Positions 15,057 to 23,440 of a DNA stretch of 36,929 nucleotides are shown here, piece after piece. Position 1 is the stretch's first letter; each line of letters starts with the position of its first letter. A program made the translations under genes and the position numbers. Source of the DNA: RGIG1959 sp045540655 (GTDB lineage Bacteria; Bacillota; Clostridia; Oscillospirales; Acutalibacteraceae); the NCBI GenBank assembly GCA_045540655.1, contig JAZQHP010000059.1, forward strand, positions 1 to 36,929, written 5' to 3'. The notes under the pieces are model-generated. The model saw nothing but the letters and a program-made list of their open reading frames with translations. It had not been told where the DNA came from and did no database searches.

Positions 15057-16799
15057 TTGAGCAGAAACATGACTACTCAAAACAAACCATATGAAGCACT
15101 ATCAACCGGCGCCATTATAGGCGCATGGCTGTTATTCGCATCGTTGTTTTTGATTGACGAAACAAAAACACAAGGATTACAATTTGTGGTAGCGTGTCTT
15201 TTTACAATCGGCGTTTTGTGTGGTAAGCGAAAGCTTTTTCACTTTTCTATAGTACAAACCGATCAAAAAGAAAAAGCTGTCATATGGATTGGCGCTATCG
15301 CTGTTTCGATTTGGCCGCTGTATATTATTTTGTCACAATACTTCCAAGGCTTGTTTGGAGAAGGGCAAGTGCCCGGACTGGTAGAACGAGCATTTTCAAT
15401 CATTCCCGGTGGACAAACAGCACAAATCTCGTTGATTGCAGTTAGTTTATTATTTTTAGGAGGCTTATTCGGAATCTTCTTTTTTGTGCTGTTTTTGCTT
15501 CTATGGACGTTCTGCAAAGTGATTGTTTGTTCAAAATATGATGATGTGCGCCAAGCACTTCATAATAGAATCTTGAAAATTATAAATACCAAAGCATATA
15601 AAACAGTTTTAAACACCTCTTTTCCGTGGGCGCTGTTGTTGGTTATGTTTACAATCACCACTGGAGCCTCGTATTTTGCTTATTTGGAAGGCTCAGATTT
15701 GCTTTATCACTCTGTGTGGGCACAAGAAATGACATTTCCATACATAACCGACCAATCCTATTTTTTGTGGCACCTGGGAGTAAAAATATTCGCTTTGTTT
15801 TTGCCGCTTCGCTTCGCGGCGGCGGTTTTTACAGGACTTGTTAACACATTTACTGCTTTTATTGTTTATAAGGTGTTTGAGACGGTGTGTAAAAATCGAG
15901 GAATGGCGCAAATGGCATCATTGATTGTGATGACGGTTTATCCCATTTGGGTTTATTTCTTAAATCCGTGGATTAACAAGCCTGCGGCAACTCCGAATCC
16001 GTGGCACAACCCAACCAGTATGATGGTTCGCCCCTTTGCGATTCTGGCATTTTATATGTTCATTCGCATTTACGATCGATATAAGCAGCAAAATTCAACA
16101 AAAAAGTACCGCATATATACAAGCAAAGAGCTCATTCTGTTCCCTCTTGTTTTAATATTGAGCAATCTGGCCAAACCAACGTTTATTCAGATTTTTGTTC
16201 CGGGTTTGGCTGTATTCCTTTTAATAGAGTTGTTTGCTTCTAAGGGCAAAGCATTTGTTTTTTGTGTTAAAATCGTACTTGCTTTTATTCCTTCCGCCTG
16301 CTTATCATTATATCAACTACTGGGCTTGTATGCTATCAATCCGTCAGCCGATAAATCAGAAGAGGCTCATATGCTCGTATCCTTTCTGCATAATTACGGC
16401 GGATTCGGGCTTGTCCCGATCTTGACATATTCTGCGCTAATCGCTTTACTTGTTGCGTTTCCCGTTTATGTCATGGGTTTAGACGCAAAACGATTTTGGC
16501 GTTTGTCCTCCGGAAGGCTATCTGTATTACTTTTTATTGTCGGTACACTTCAACATATGTTTATTACCGAGGTTGGAAGAGAAATTCCGGGAGATAACTG
16601 GGCATGGGGTAAAATACTCGGTGCCTTTATATTTTGGATGGTAGCTATGTCTCAATTTATAACTTATCAAAGAGAATACAATGGAACCTCAAGAAGTCGT
16701 GCAAAGCTATTCATAGGCTATGTATTATTGGCTCTGCATATCCTTTCGGGTCTGGTGTACTTATACTGGCGATTTACTCTGCCTAACTTCTGGAGTTAA
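15057..16799 (+). CDS. Large multi-spanning membrane protein, possible GT-C glycosyltransferase
   Basis: A 580-residue protein with about 12 hydrophobic segments. Around residues 215-300 it has EGSDLLYHSVWAQEMTF, SYFLWHLGVKIFAL and a polar segment NPWINKPAATPNPWHNPTSMM, which look like the extracytoplasmic loop and substrate region of GT-C transferases. I cannot assign a named family with confidence. Its place after a lipid-linked-sugar synthase and flippase fits the third component of Gtr/Arn systems, the transferase that takes the sugar from undecaprenyl phosphate on the outer face. TTG 15057 is used because GAGGAG lies about 10 bases before it; the ATG at 15069 is too far from that site. 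Last gene of the operon, followed by a terminator. Confidence 0.7.
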   Translation: MSRNMTTQNKPYEALSTGAIIGAWLLFASLFLIDETKTQGLQFVVACLFTIGVLCGKRKLFHFSIVQTDQKEKAVIWIGAIAVSIWPLYIILSQYFQGLFGEGQVPGLVERAFSIIPGGQTAQISLIAVSLLFLGGLFGIFFFVLFLLLWTFCKVIVCSKYDDVRQALHNRILKIINTKAYKTVLNTSFPWALLLVMFTITTGASYFAYLEGSDLLYHSVWAQEMTFPYITDQSYFLWHLGVKIFALFLPLRFAAAVFTGLVNTFTAFIVYKVFETVCKNRGMAQMASLIVMTVYPIWVYFLNPWINKPAATPNPWHNPTSMMVRPFAILAFYMFIRIYDRYKQQNSTKKYRIYTSKELILFPLVLILSNLAKPTFIQIFVPGLAVFLLIELFASKGKAFVFCVKIVLAFIPSACLSLYQLLGLYAINPSADKSEEAHMLVSFLHNYGGFGLVPILTYSALIALLVAFPVYVMGLDAKRFWRLSSGRLSVLLFIVGTLQHMFITEVGREIPGDNWAWGKILGAFIFWMVAMSQFITYQREYNGTSRSRAKLFIGYVLLALHILSGLVYLYWRFTLPNFWS

Positions 16800-16889
16800 A
16801 TTGTAGCGAAAAACCGAAGATCGACATTACATTTTATGGATAAGCTGATGTATGCTGTCCGAATGCACAAAACTCAAGCCTTGGGTCGA

Positions 16890-16932
16890 AAAAAGCAGGT
16901 GAACCAAAAGGTTTACCTGCTTTTTCTTTTTC
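16890..16932 (+). terminator. Intrinsic terminator ending the aminosugar operon
   Basis: An 11-bp stem (16895-16905 with 16910-16920, GCAGGTGAACC against GGTTTACCTGC with one G-T), AAAA loop, preceded by A run and followed by TTTTTCTTTTT. Confidence 0.9.
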
Positions 16933-16963
16933 CGCGCTTTTATTACATTTGTTTCGTTTCCTC

Positions 16964-16992
16964 TTGCATTATCTTTTTAAAATTGATACAAT
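16964..16992 (+). promoter_or_regulatory. Promoter of the MBOAT/AlgJ-like operon
   Basis: TTGCAT (16964-16969), 17-base spacer, TACAAT (16987-16992), 32 bases before the GTG start at 17025. Confidence 0.6.
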
Positions 16993-17024
16993 AATTTTGA
17001 TTATAGATAAAAGGAGGGGTAGGC

Positions 17025-18485
17025 GTGCTTTTTAACTCATTGGAGTTTGTGATTTTCTTCCCGCTTGTTGCGTGCATTTACTTTTTGATCCCCCAAAAAT
17101 TCCGTTGGGCGTTTTTGCTAGCCGCCAGCTATATTTTCTATATGGGGTGGAATGCGGCATATGCATTACTGCTGCTGACTTCCACCGTCATTACCTATGG
17201 AGCGGCATTGTTGATTGATCGTTCGAATAAACCATCCATGAAAAAACTGTGGTTGGCTTTGAGTATTATCATCAACCTCGGCATTTTATTTACCTTTAAA
17301 TATTTCAACTTCTTCTTCGACAGCCTCTATGCATTATTTGATTGGTTGCACTGGTCGTACACACCGATCCCCTATTCCCTTGTATTGCCGGTCGGCATTT
17401 CCTTCTACACCTTCCAGGCGCTCGGCTATTCTATTGACGTCTATCGCGGCGACATTTCCGTACAACGTCATTTCGGTAAATACGCACTGTTTGTGTCGTT
17501 CTTCCCGCAACTGGTCGCCGGCCCGATTGAACGCAGTAAAAACCTGCTTCCCCAGTTTGACGAAGTACATCACTTCACGTACGAAAACGCCGCCTCCGGC
17601 CTTCGCCTGATGGCGTGGGGCTTCTTCAAAAAAATCGTCATCGCCGACACGGTTTGCACCTGTGTCAACACCGTTTACAACAATCTGGAAGCCTTCGACG
17701 GCTTTGCAATTTTGATCGCTACGGTGCTGTTTGCGTTCCAGATTTTCTGCGATTTCTCGGGCTACAGCGACATCGCTCGCGGTTGCGCGCGTATCATGGG
17801 CTTCCGCCTGATGGGCAACTTTGACCATCCTTACTTTGCCACTTCGATCAAGGATTTCTGGCGTCGCTGGCATATTTCGCTGTCCACCTGGTTTAAGGAT
17901 TATGTCTACATTCCGCTGGGCGGCAACCGCAAGGGCGAAGCACGCACCTGCTTGAACCTCTTTATCACCTTCCTCGTCAGCGGTCTGTGGCACGGCGCGA
18001 ACTGGACGTTTGTGATTTGGGGTGCGCTCCACGGTGGCTTCCAAGTGATCGGTCGCCGCACACAAGCGCTTCGTAACAAGGTCAATCACGCCATTCGACT
18101 GGATAAAATCCCGCGTATCCACAGCGTGTTACAAATGCTATTCACCTTTAGCCTTGTGTGCTTCGGCTGGATCTTTTTCCGCGCGAATTCTCTGTCGGAC
18201 GCCGTATACGCGATCAGCAGTATATTCACACTGGATATTCCGAGCTTTTCCGAGCTGTTCGGCGTTCTCAAATCCATGTTCGGCACTCGTGCAGAGTTCT
18301 ACCGCCTGATGTTTACCGTGCCGGTATTCCTGTTGGCGTCGGTCATCGACTACCGCGTATCGCTCAACAAACTCGTCACCACAAAGCCGCTTGTGATCCG
18401 CTTTGTGATCTATACGCTGGTTGTGGTGTATGTTCTGTTATTCGCCCGCGCCGAAATGCAAGACTTTATCTATTTCCAATTCTGA
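17025..18485 (+). CDS. MBOAT O-acyltransferase, AlgI/DltB-like
   Basis: A 486-residue multi-spanning membrane protein of the MBOAT family. Visible are FNSLEFVIFFPLVACIYFL at the start, LPVGISFYTFQALGYSIDVYRG, FPQLVAGPIERSKNLLPQF, FDFWRRWHISLSTWFKDYVYIPLGG (as SIKDFWRRWHISLSTW) and SGLWHGANWTFVIWGALHG with the catalytic His323, the same position as in AlgI. These proteins pass acyl groups across the membrane to a periplasmic or extracellular partner. The GTG start has AAAGGAGG close upstream. The SGNH-like partner follows after 16 bases. Composition returns to a higher G+C than the preceding operon. Confidence 0.95.
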   Translation: MLFNSLEFVIFFPLVACIYFLIPQKFRWAFLLAASYIFYMGWNAAYALLLLTSTVITYGAALLIDRSNKPSMKKLWLALSIIINLGILFTFKYFNFFFDSLYALFDWLHWSYTPIPYSLVLPVGISFYTFQALGYSIDVYRGDISVQRHFGKYALFVSFFPQLVAGPIERSKNLLPQFDEVHHFTYENAASGLRLMAWGFFKKIVIADTVCTCVNTVYNNLEAFDGFAILIATVLFAFQIFCDFSGYSDIARGCARIMGFRLMGNFDHPYFATSIKDFWRRWHISLSTWFKDYVYIPLGGNRKGEARTCLNLFITFLVSGLWHGANWTFVIWGALHGGFQVIGRRTQALRNKVNHAIRLDKIPRIHSVLQMLFTFSLVCFGWIFFRANSLSDAVYAISSIFTLDIPSFSELFGVLKSMFGTRAEFYRLMFTVPVFLLASVIDYRVSLNKLVTTKPLVIRFVIYTLVVVYVLLFARAEMQDFIYFQF

Positions 18486-18501
18486 GAAAGGAGGCCATCG
18501 C

Positions 18502-19497
18502 ATGAAACAGAAACGCGGCGGTTTATTTGCTGTGAAATTCGTATCCCTTCTGTTGGTGGTCGCCTTGATCATGATCGGATTGAACACCGTCTATGTCAAC
18601 GGCTATTATTACACCGACACCTACGGTGAGGTGCAAAAATTCAAAGACGTGCCAACCGGCATCACCCTTGCCAACACTGGCACCAGCCACGGACTCGCTT
18701 CCTTCCGTTACCCCGACACACTCAGCGAAACTACGTTTAACTTCGCCTTGTCCGGCGAAGATATCTACCATGACTTCCAAACGATCAAGCAATTTTCCGA
18801 TCATATTGCCGACGGATGCGTGATTGCCATTCCCACCTCCTATTTCTCGTTCTGCATGTCGGTGACAGAACCTTCGCAAAAGCGCTATTATGCCTATATG
18901 GACAAAGAATACTTGCGCGGATTCAGCTATGAAACGCTGATCAACGCCAAATACCTGCCTGTTCTGCGAAGCGGCGAATACCTGTTTAAAGACCTCATCA
19001 AGGATCAAACAATGGACGTCGGCGGCATGATGATGGAAGCCGATGCCGATGAATCCGCGTTGTCCGAAGAGGCGGCGGCACAAGCGGCACGCGAAGCCAA
19101 AGAGTCGGAGCTGAAAGTCCATGCACTCGGTCGCGCCGAAAGCTGGCGTTCGGGCTTTATGATTACGGGCGAACCGAATATGCCTGCTAATCGCCAATAC
19201 CTCATCGACATGGTCAATTACTGCAAAGAGCAAGGATGGAAGCCGGTGCTTGTCACCACGCCCGTGCACCACACCTTGAACGAAGCGTTTACCGACGAGG
19301 AGCTCGAGCACTATTATTTTTCAAACGCCCGCACTGTGCAGGAAACCACCGGTGTACCGTATTACGATATGTCGCACGATGAGGCGTTTTCCAACACCCC
19401 CGAGTATTACAACAACAGCGACCACTTAAACCACGACGGTGGCGATGCATTTACGTTGGTCTTTTTGGATTATCTGAAAGAAATCGGATATCGTTAA
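18502..19497 (+). CDS. AlgJ/SGNH hydrolase-like acyltransferase partner of MBOAT
   Basis: A 331-residue protein with an N-terminal membrane anchor (about residues 10-30) and an extracytoplasmic domain. The likely nucleophile is Ser62 in ANTGTSHGLASF. The block NNSDHLNHDGGDAF (Asp307, His308, His311) occupies the place of the C-terminal Asp/His pair of SGNH-fold enzymes. A short alanine- and glutamate-rich segment (about 193-215) breaks the domain. With the preceding MBOAT protein it should O-acetylate a surface glycan outside the membrane. ATG 18502 has AAAGGAGG 7 bases upstream, which decides against longer in-frame starts inside the MBOAT gene. Confidence 0.85.
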   Translation: MKQKRGGLFAVKFVSLLLVVALIMIGLNTVYVNGYYYTDTYGEVQKFKDVPTGITLANTGTSHGLASFRYPDTLSETTFNFALSGEDIYHDFQTIKQFSDHIADGCVIAIPTSYFSFCMSVTEPSQKRYYAYMDKEYLRGFSYETLINAKYLPVLRSGEYLFKDLIKDQTMDVGGMMMEADADESALSEEAAAQAAREAKESELKVHALGRAESWRSGFMITGEPNMPANRQYLIDMVNYCKEQGWKPVLVTTPVHHTLNEAFTDEELEHYYFSNARTVQETTGVPYYDMSHDEAFSNTPEYYNNSDHLNHDGGDAFTLVFLDYLKEIGYR

Positions 19498-19503
19498 CCC
19501 TTC

Positions 19504-19547
19504 TCCCCTGTGACGTCTGCTGATCGACATCACAGGGGATGTTTATT
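19504..19547 (+). terminator. Terminator-like hairpin after the MBOAT operon
   Basis: A 10-bp perfect stem (19504-19513 with 19530-19539, TCCCCTGTGA) with a 16-base loop and a weak T-rich tail. Confidence 0.65.
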
Positions 19548-19560
19548 CACAAATTGTTTC

Positions 19561-19589
19561 TTGTCTATTGTCGAAAAGCGTGGTATACT
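19561..19589 (+). promoter_or_regulatory. Promoter of the zinc-ribbon membrane protein genes
   Basis: TTGTCT (19561-19566), 17-base spacer, TATACT (19584-19589), about 80 bases before the first ATG. Confidence 0.65.
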
Positions 19590-19670
19590 GTTTATAGATA
19601 GTAAAATTTACGTAGCGGGGCTCGTGGAGAGTTCCCGGGCGAATGCACGGTCAGTCGGGAGGGAGCGGCG

Positions 19671-20132
19671 ATGATTCAATGTCCGCAGTGCTTTTCGTGG
19701 ATCAATGACAGCGTGACGGACGTTTGCCCGAACTGTGGCAGGATGGCGTTCCCGCCGATGGAGCGTCCTGTATATGAGTCGTCGCCCGACCGTCCTGTGA
19801 TTCCCGCTCTCGGACAATCGGTGCGCAGTATGATCGCAGGGATCGTCGCGGTCTATCTCGCCGGTTTCTCCTGGTTAATGACGGCATCGCTGTGGGATCG
19901 CAGCGCCAACGTCGAACTCTTTATTTCAGCAGGCGTGTTCATCGCGATTTTGTGGCTTCCTGCCGTCATTCTCGGTACAAACGCTCTGCGCGGTGCGCAA
20001 AAAGCGATCAAGGTCGGCAACCGCACCCGCATGGCTAGAGTCGGGTGTATACTCGGTATTGTCTCTCTGACCATCGGCGGCGCTGCGTTGCTCACGACTT
20101 TAGCGGCAATTCTATACTACGCTGTCACATAA
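19671..20132 (+). CDS. Zinc-ribbon membrane protein 1 of 3
   Basis: A 153-residue protein starting with a four-cysteine zinc ribbon (CPQC at 4-7, CPNC at 19-22), a short linker, and a membrane domain of about three helices that includes LGTNALRGAQKAIKVGNRTRMARVG between helices. The layout is shared with the next two genes and resembles DUF4190-type proteins, whose function is unknown. GGAGGGAG precedes the ATG. No enzymatic motif is seen. The linker is shorter than in its neighbours. Confidence 0.8.
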   Translation: MIQCPQCFSWINDSVTDVCPNCGRMAFPPMERPVYESSPDRPVIPALGQSVRSMIAGIVAVYLAGFSWLMTASLWDRSANVELFISAGVFIAILWLPAVILGTNALRGAQKAIKVGNRTRMARVGCILGIVSLTIGGAALLTTLAAILYYAVT

Positions 20133-20167
20133 ACACTCTGTCCATATCCGAAAAGGAGGTCCTGTAT

Positions 20168-20686
20168 ATGAAAACCTGTCCTCGTTGCCTTCACACCTTT
20201 GAAGACGATCCTGCCTATTGCTCGGTTTGCGGCGCATCGCTGACAATGCCGACCGCGGTGCCCGTCGCGCCTGCTGCGCCGACGAAGCCGCCGTCCCTCG
20301 TCAAAGCCATCGTCGGTCTGGTGCTCAGCGCATCCGGTCTGGAATGCGCGATTGCCACCATCATCATCCAACTCTATTTTTCGCTGTTCGCGTGGCTGTT
20401 CGGCTTCATCGGTTTTATCGATCCTGCCGAAGCGGGTGAGATGCTGACCGCGGGTGGCGTTGTGTCCGGCTTTTCTCTGTATATGGTGCTGGCTGTCGGC
20501 GGTTTTGCGCTCGCCTTTGCCCTGGTCGGACGGCATCTGACCAACCAAAGCGCCGCGGCAGGCAACCGCTCGCGCATGATTTCCATCTCGCGCGTACTCG
20601 CCCGCGTCGCCATCATTCTGACGATCGTCGCCGCCGCGATGGCGGTGGTGCAGTTGCTGGTGATGGTCATCTCCGCAACGATGTAA
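20168..20686 (+). CDS. Zinc-ribbon membrane protein 2 of 3
   Basis: A 172-residue paralogue of the flanking genes. The zinc ribbon is CPRC (4-7) and CSVCG (18-22), followed by a short Pro/Ala-rich linker and a membrane region with three to four helices; HLTNQSAAAGNRSRMI lies between helices, as in its neighbours. The ATG at 20168 has AAGGAGG upstream and is preferred over the longer frame that begins in the previous gene. Function unknown; a membrane sensor or scaffold is possible but unsupported. Confidence 0.82.
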   Translation: MKTCPRCLHTFEDDPAYCSVCGASLTMPTAVPVAPAAPTKPPSLVKAIVGLVLSASGLECAIATIIIQLYFSLFAWLFGFIGFIDPAEAGEMLTAGGVVSGFSLYMVLAVGGFALAFALVGRHLTNQSAAAGNRSRMISISRVLARVAIILTIVAAAMAVVQLLVMVISATM

Positions 20687-20720
20687 TTCAAACACCCTGT
20701 TCTTGAAGGAGGATTGCTTT

Positions 20721-21302
20721 ATGAAAACCTGTCCGCTTTGCTATTCCGCCATCGACGATGCGTCGCGCTTTTGCCCCGTTTGCGGCGGGGAACAACCCGT
20801 TGCCGCTCCCGCAGAGGAGCCGGTTGCTGCCACGGTCGTGAATCCCGAGCCCCCTGTCAGCGCCTACGCGCCGCCTCCCTATGTCACGCCGATACAAGCG
20901 CCGTATGCGCCGCCCGCTGCGCCGCCCCCTTCCAAGGGGAAAGCCATCGCCGGCATGGCGTTGTCCATTGCCGGTACGGTCCTGGGGGCGATCGGTATCT
21001 TTTTATCCGGATTTTTCCTGGTGCTCGGAGCCATAGATTGGGATCTGGAAATCATGGGCATCATGGCATTTACGTACAGTATCGTGTTTCTGCTCTATGC
21101 CCTGCCGTTGTCTATCGTCGGTCTGGTGCTGTCCAGACAATGTGTCGCACAAGGCAGTACCATGACGGTATGCCGCTACGGTAAGATCTTCGGTATTGTC
21201 GGTCTGGCACTGTGCGGCGCACTGGTGGTGCTGGCCATTGTTTGTCTCGCCGTCTATATACCGATTGCCGCCGATCCGTATTCGTACTACAGCTATTATT
21301 GA
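20721..21302 (+). CDS. Zinc-ribbon membrane protein 3 of 3 (DUF4190-like)
   Basis: A 193-residue paralogue with zinc ribbon CPLC (4-7) and CPVCG (18-22), a Pro/Ala/Tyr-rich linker (about 25-72), and a four-helix membrane domain beginning SKGKAIAGMALSIAGTVLGAI, the typical DUF4190-like opening. The C-terminus is tyrosine-rich (DPYSYYSYY). GAAGGAGG precedes the ATG by 8 bases. The three genes share a promoter and end at a strong terminator. They most likely arose by tandem duplication. Confidence 0.82.
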   Translation: MKTCPLCYSAIDDASRFCPVCGGEQPVAAPAEEPVAATVVNPEPPVSAYAPPPYVTPIQAPYAPPAAPPPSKGKAIAGMALSIAGTVLGAIGIFLSGFFLVLGAIDWDLEIMGIMAFTYSIVFLLYALPLSIVGLVLSRQCVAQGSTMTVCRYGKIFGIVGLALCGALVVLAIVCLAVYIPIAADPYSYYSYY

Positions 21303-21318
21303 TCGCATAGTGAACGCC

Positions 21319-21352
21319 AAGCCGCGCGTCGAAAGATGCGCGGCTTATTTTT
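21319..21352 (+). terminator. Intrinsic terminator after the zinc-ribbon genes
   Basis: A 9-bp stem (21319-21327 with 21338-21346, AAGCCGCGC) followed by ATTTTTT. Confidence 0.9.
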
Positions 21353-21428
21353 TATCATTTTTTAAAAGAGATATCGTCTGTACGGACGGCGGATTGGCGA
21401 GGCAAGGGGATTTTCGGCGGAGGCTGTC

Positions 21429-21457
21429 TTGACATTTGATACGGATACTTTTATAAT
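21429..21457 (+). promoter_or_regulatory. Consensus promoter of the acyl-ligase/PlsC/ACP/LRAT operon
   Basis: TTGACA (21429-21434), 17-base spacer, TATAAT (21452-21457): a perfect match to the housekeeping consensus, 35 bases before the ATG. Confidence 0.88.
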
Positions 21458-21492
21458 ACTTTTATCTATATAAAGACAAAGGAGGGTGTCGC

Positions 21493-23415
21493 ATGAATCG
21501 TCAGATCCGCAAACGGTTGCGGGTGCGGTCCGCAGCCCTGGAACAGTCCGCGCACGATCTGCGCACGATATTTGATATCACCTTTTCCGATCCGTCTCTG
21601 GTGATGTGCGAAACCAACGACGGCTACCGCATCCGACGCTACACCTACGGGGATGTGCGCGCGATGATCGACACCGCGGCCAATGCGCTGTATCAACAGC
21701 TGGGCGCCGACGGACAATATGTGGCGCTGGAAATGGAAAACAGCGTCAGCTACGTGGCGGCATTCTGGGCGATCCTCAAAAGCGGCAACAAGCCGTATCT
21801 CGTCAATATGCGCTACCCCGCGGCGATGTCCCGCTCCATCCTCAATACCTTGCATATCACCCACAGCGTCTGCAACGGCGCTTCGGCGTTGGGTGTCACG
21901 GCGATTCCCTTTGAATCGCTGACGACGGATGCGCCGCCCGTTCCCGACGAGGTGTTTGCCGATGAGCTGTGTTTTTCGTCGTCCGCCACCTCCATGAAGG
22001 AAGTGGTCTGCTTTTACAGCGGTGAGCAGGTATCCGCGCAGATCATGAACTTCCGTTCCATCGTGAAAGCGGACCCCCGCATCGCCGATCATGTGCACGG
22101 TGCTCTCAAACAACTGGCTTTTTTGCCGTTTTATCACATCTTCGGTCTGTTTGCCGTCTTTTTCTGGTTCACCTTCTTCGGCACGACGCTGGTATTCCTG
22201 CGGGATTACAGCGCGGACACGATTCTGAAAACCTGCCGTCGCCATGAAGTGACGCATATTTTCGCCGTGCCGATGCTGTGGCACACCATTGAAAAGCAGG
22301 TACTTGCCGAAATCGACAAAAAGGACGATAACACCAAACGGAAATTCGCGCGCGGCACGGCGCTTGCCACCAAGCTTCAAAACCTCTCGCCCGCTCTCGG
22401 CTCTGCCGCGGCGCGGTGGTTGCTCCGCGAGGTGACGGACGCACTGTTCGGACGCTCCATCCGTTTTTGCATCAACGGCGGCAGTTATATCCGCGATTCG
22501 GCGCTGGTGCTGATGAACAGCATCGGCTACAACCTGCGCAACGGCTACGGCATGAGCGAGATCGGCATCACCTCGGTCGAGCTTCGCCGCCGCCCGAAGG
22601 ACCTCAACCGCAACAGCATCGGTCGCCCGTTCGACGCGGTGGAATACCGCTTATCCGACGAGGGCGTACTGCTGGTGCGCGGCGGGACACTGTGTACGCG
22701 CAAGCTGGTCAACGGCGAGGAGGCGCGCACGGACGGCTGGTTTGACACCGGCGACACCATGCGCGAGGAGCAAGGCTGTTACTACATTCAAGGGCGCGTC
22801 GGCGATATGGTTATCGCCGAAAGCGGCGAAAATATCAACCCCGATACCATCGAACGTCAGCTTCGCCTGACGGATGCCGTGGCATTCTCGGTGATGGGGC
22901 TGAACAGCGATCACGGCGACGTGCTGTCGCTGATCGTGCAGGTGCATCCGATGTTGTCGACCGCCCGCCGTCAGGGCTTGCTCGACGCGATCGATGCCTT
23001 CAATGCGACGTTGCCGCCCGTGTCGGCGCTTCGTCAGATCGTCTTCACCTATGATGAGCTGATGCCGCCGACCGCCGTCAAGGTCAGCCGTATGCAACTG
23101 CGCCGTCACATCGAAAACGGCGACATCACGACGATGGACCGCCGCGCCTTTATCGACGCGGATACCGATGCCGACGACGATGACTCGCCGCTGTCGGCGG
23201 CGATCCGCGAGGTCATCGCGGACGTGCTGAAAATCGATCCCGCCGGCATCCGCGACGACGCGCACCTCATTTTCGATCTGGGTGCCACGAGCATGCAATA
23301 TTTCGCGATTCTCACCGCGCTTGCCGCGCGATTTGAACACATCTCGTTTGATGAACACGACACCTACCGCTACACGCTCAAGGATATGCGCGCGTTTATC
23401 GCCGAACGGATGTAA
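21493..23415 (+). CDS. AMP-dependent acyl ligase fused to a C-terminal acyl/peptidyl carrier domain
   Basis: A 640-residue protein. Residues 1-540 are an adenylate-forming domain: YGMSE (352-356), DGWFDTGD (414-421), YIQGRVGDMVIAESGENINP (431-450) and the C-terminal catalytic Lys530 in PPTAVKVSR. The phosphate loop, normally SGTTGxPK, is degenerate here (FSSSATSMKE, 161-170) and lacks its glycines. Residues about 565-640 form a carrier domain with the phosphopantetheine serine Ser600 in FDLGATSMQYF. It probably activates a fatty or other carboxylic acid and loads its own carrier domain. GGAGGG precedes the ATG and a consensus promoter lies upstream. It leads a five-gene operon with two PlsC-like enzymes, an ACP and an LRAT-like protein. 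The product is unknown. Confidence 0.88.
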   Translation: MNRQIRKRLRVRSAALEQSAHDLRTIFDITFSDPSLVMCETNDGYRIRRYTYGDVRAMIDTAANALYQQLGADGQYVALEMENSVSYVAAFWAILKSGNKPYLVNMRYPAAMSRSILNTLHITHSVCNGASALGVTAIPFESLTTDAPPVPDEVFADELCFSSSATSMKEVVCFYSGEQVSAQIMNFRSIVKADPRIADHVHGALKQLAFLPFYHIFGLFAVFFWFTFFGTTLVFLRDYSADTILKTCRRHEVTHIFAVPMLWHTIEKQVLAEIDKKDDNTKRKFARGTALATKLQNLSPALGSAAARWLLREVTDALFGRSIRFCINGGSYIRDSALVLMNSIGYNLRNGYGMSEIGITSVELRRRPKDLNRNSIGRPFDAVEYRLSDEGVLLVRGGTLCTRKLVNGEEARTDGWFDTGDTMREEQGCYYIQGRVGDMVIAESGENINPDTIERQLRLTDAVAFSVMGLNSDHGDVLSLIVQVHPMLSTARRQGLLDAIDAFNATLPPVSALRQIVFTYDELMPPTAVKVSRMQLRRHIENGDITTMDRRAFIDADTDADDDDSPLSAAIREVIADVLKIDPAGIRDDAHLIFDLGATSMQYFAILTALAARFEHISFDEHDTYRYTLKDMRAFIAERM

Positions 23416-23440
23416 TTTTATCACAAGGACGGTTCTTCGT

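Noticed and set aside
21466..22380. Minus-strand frame opposite the acyl ligase, and another at 22651-23589
   Set aside because: Antisense shadows; the plus strand has promoter, ribosome site and the adenylating motifs.
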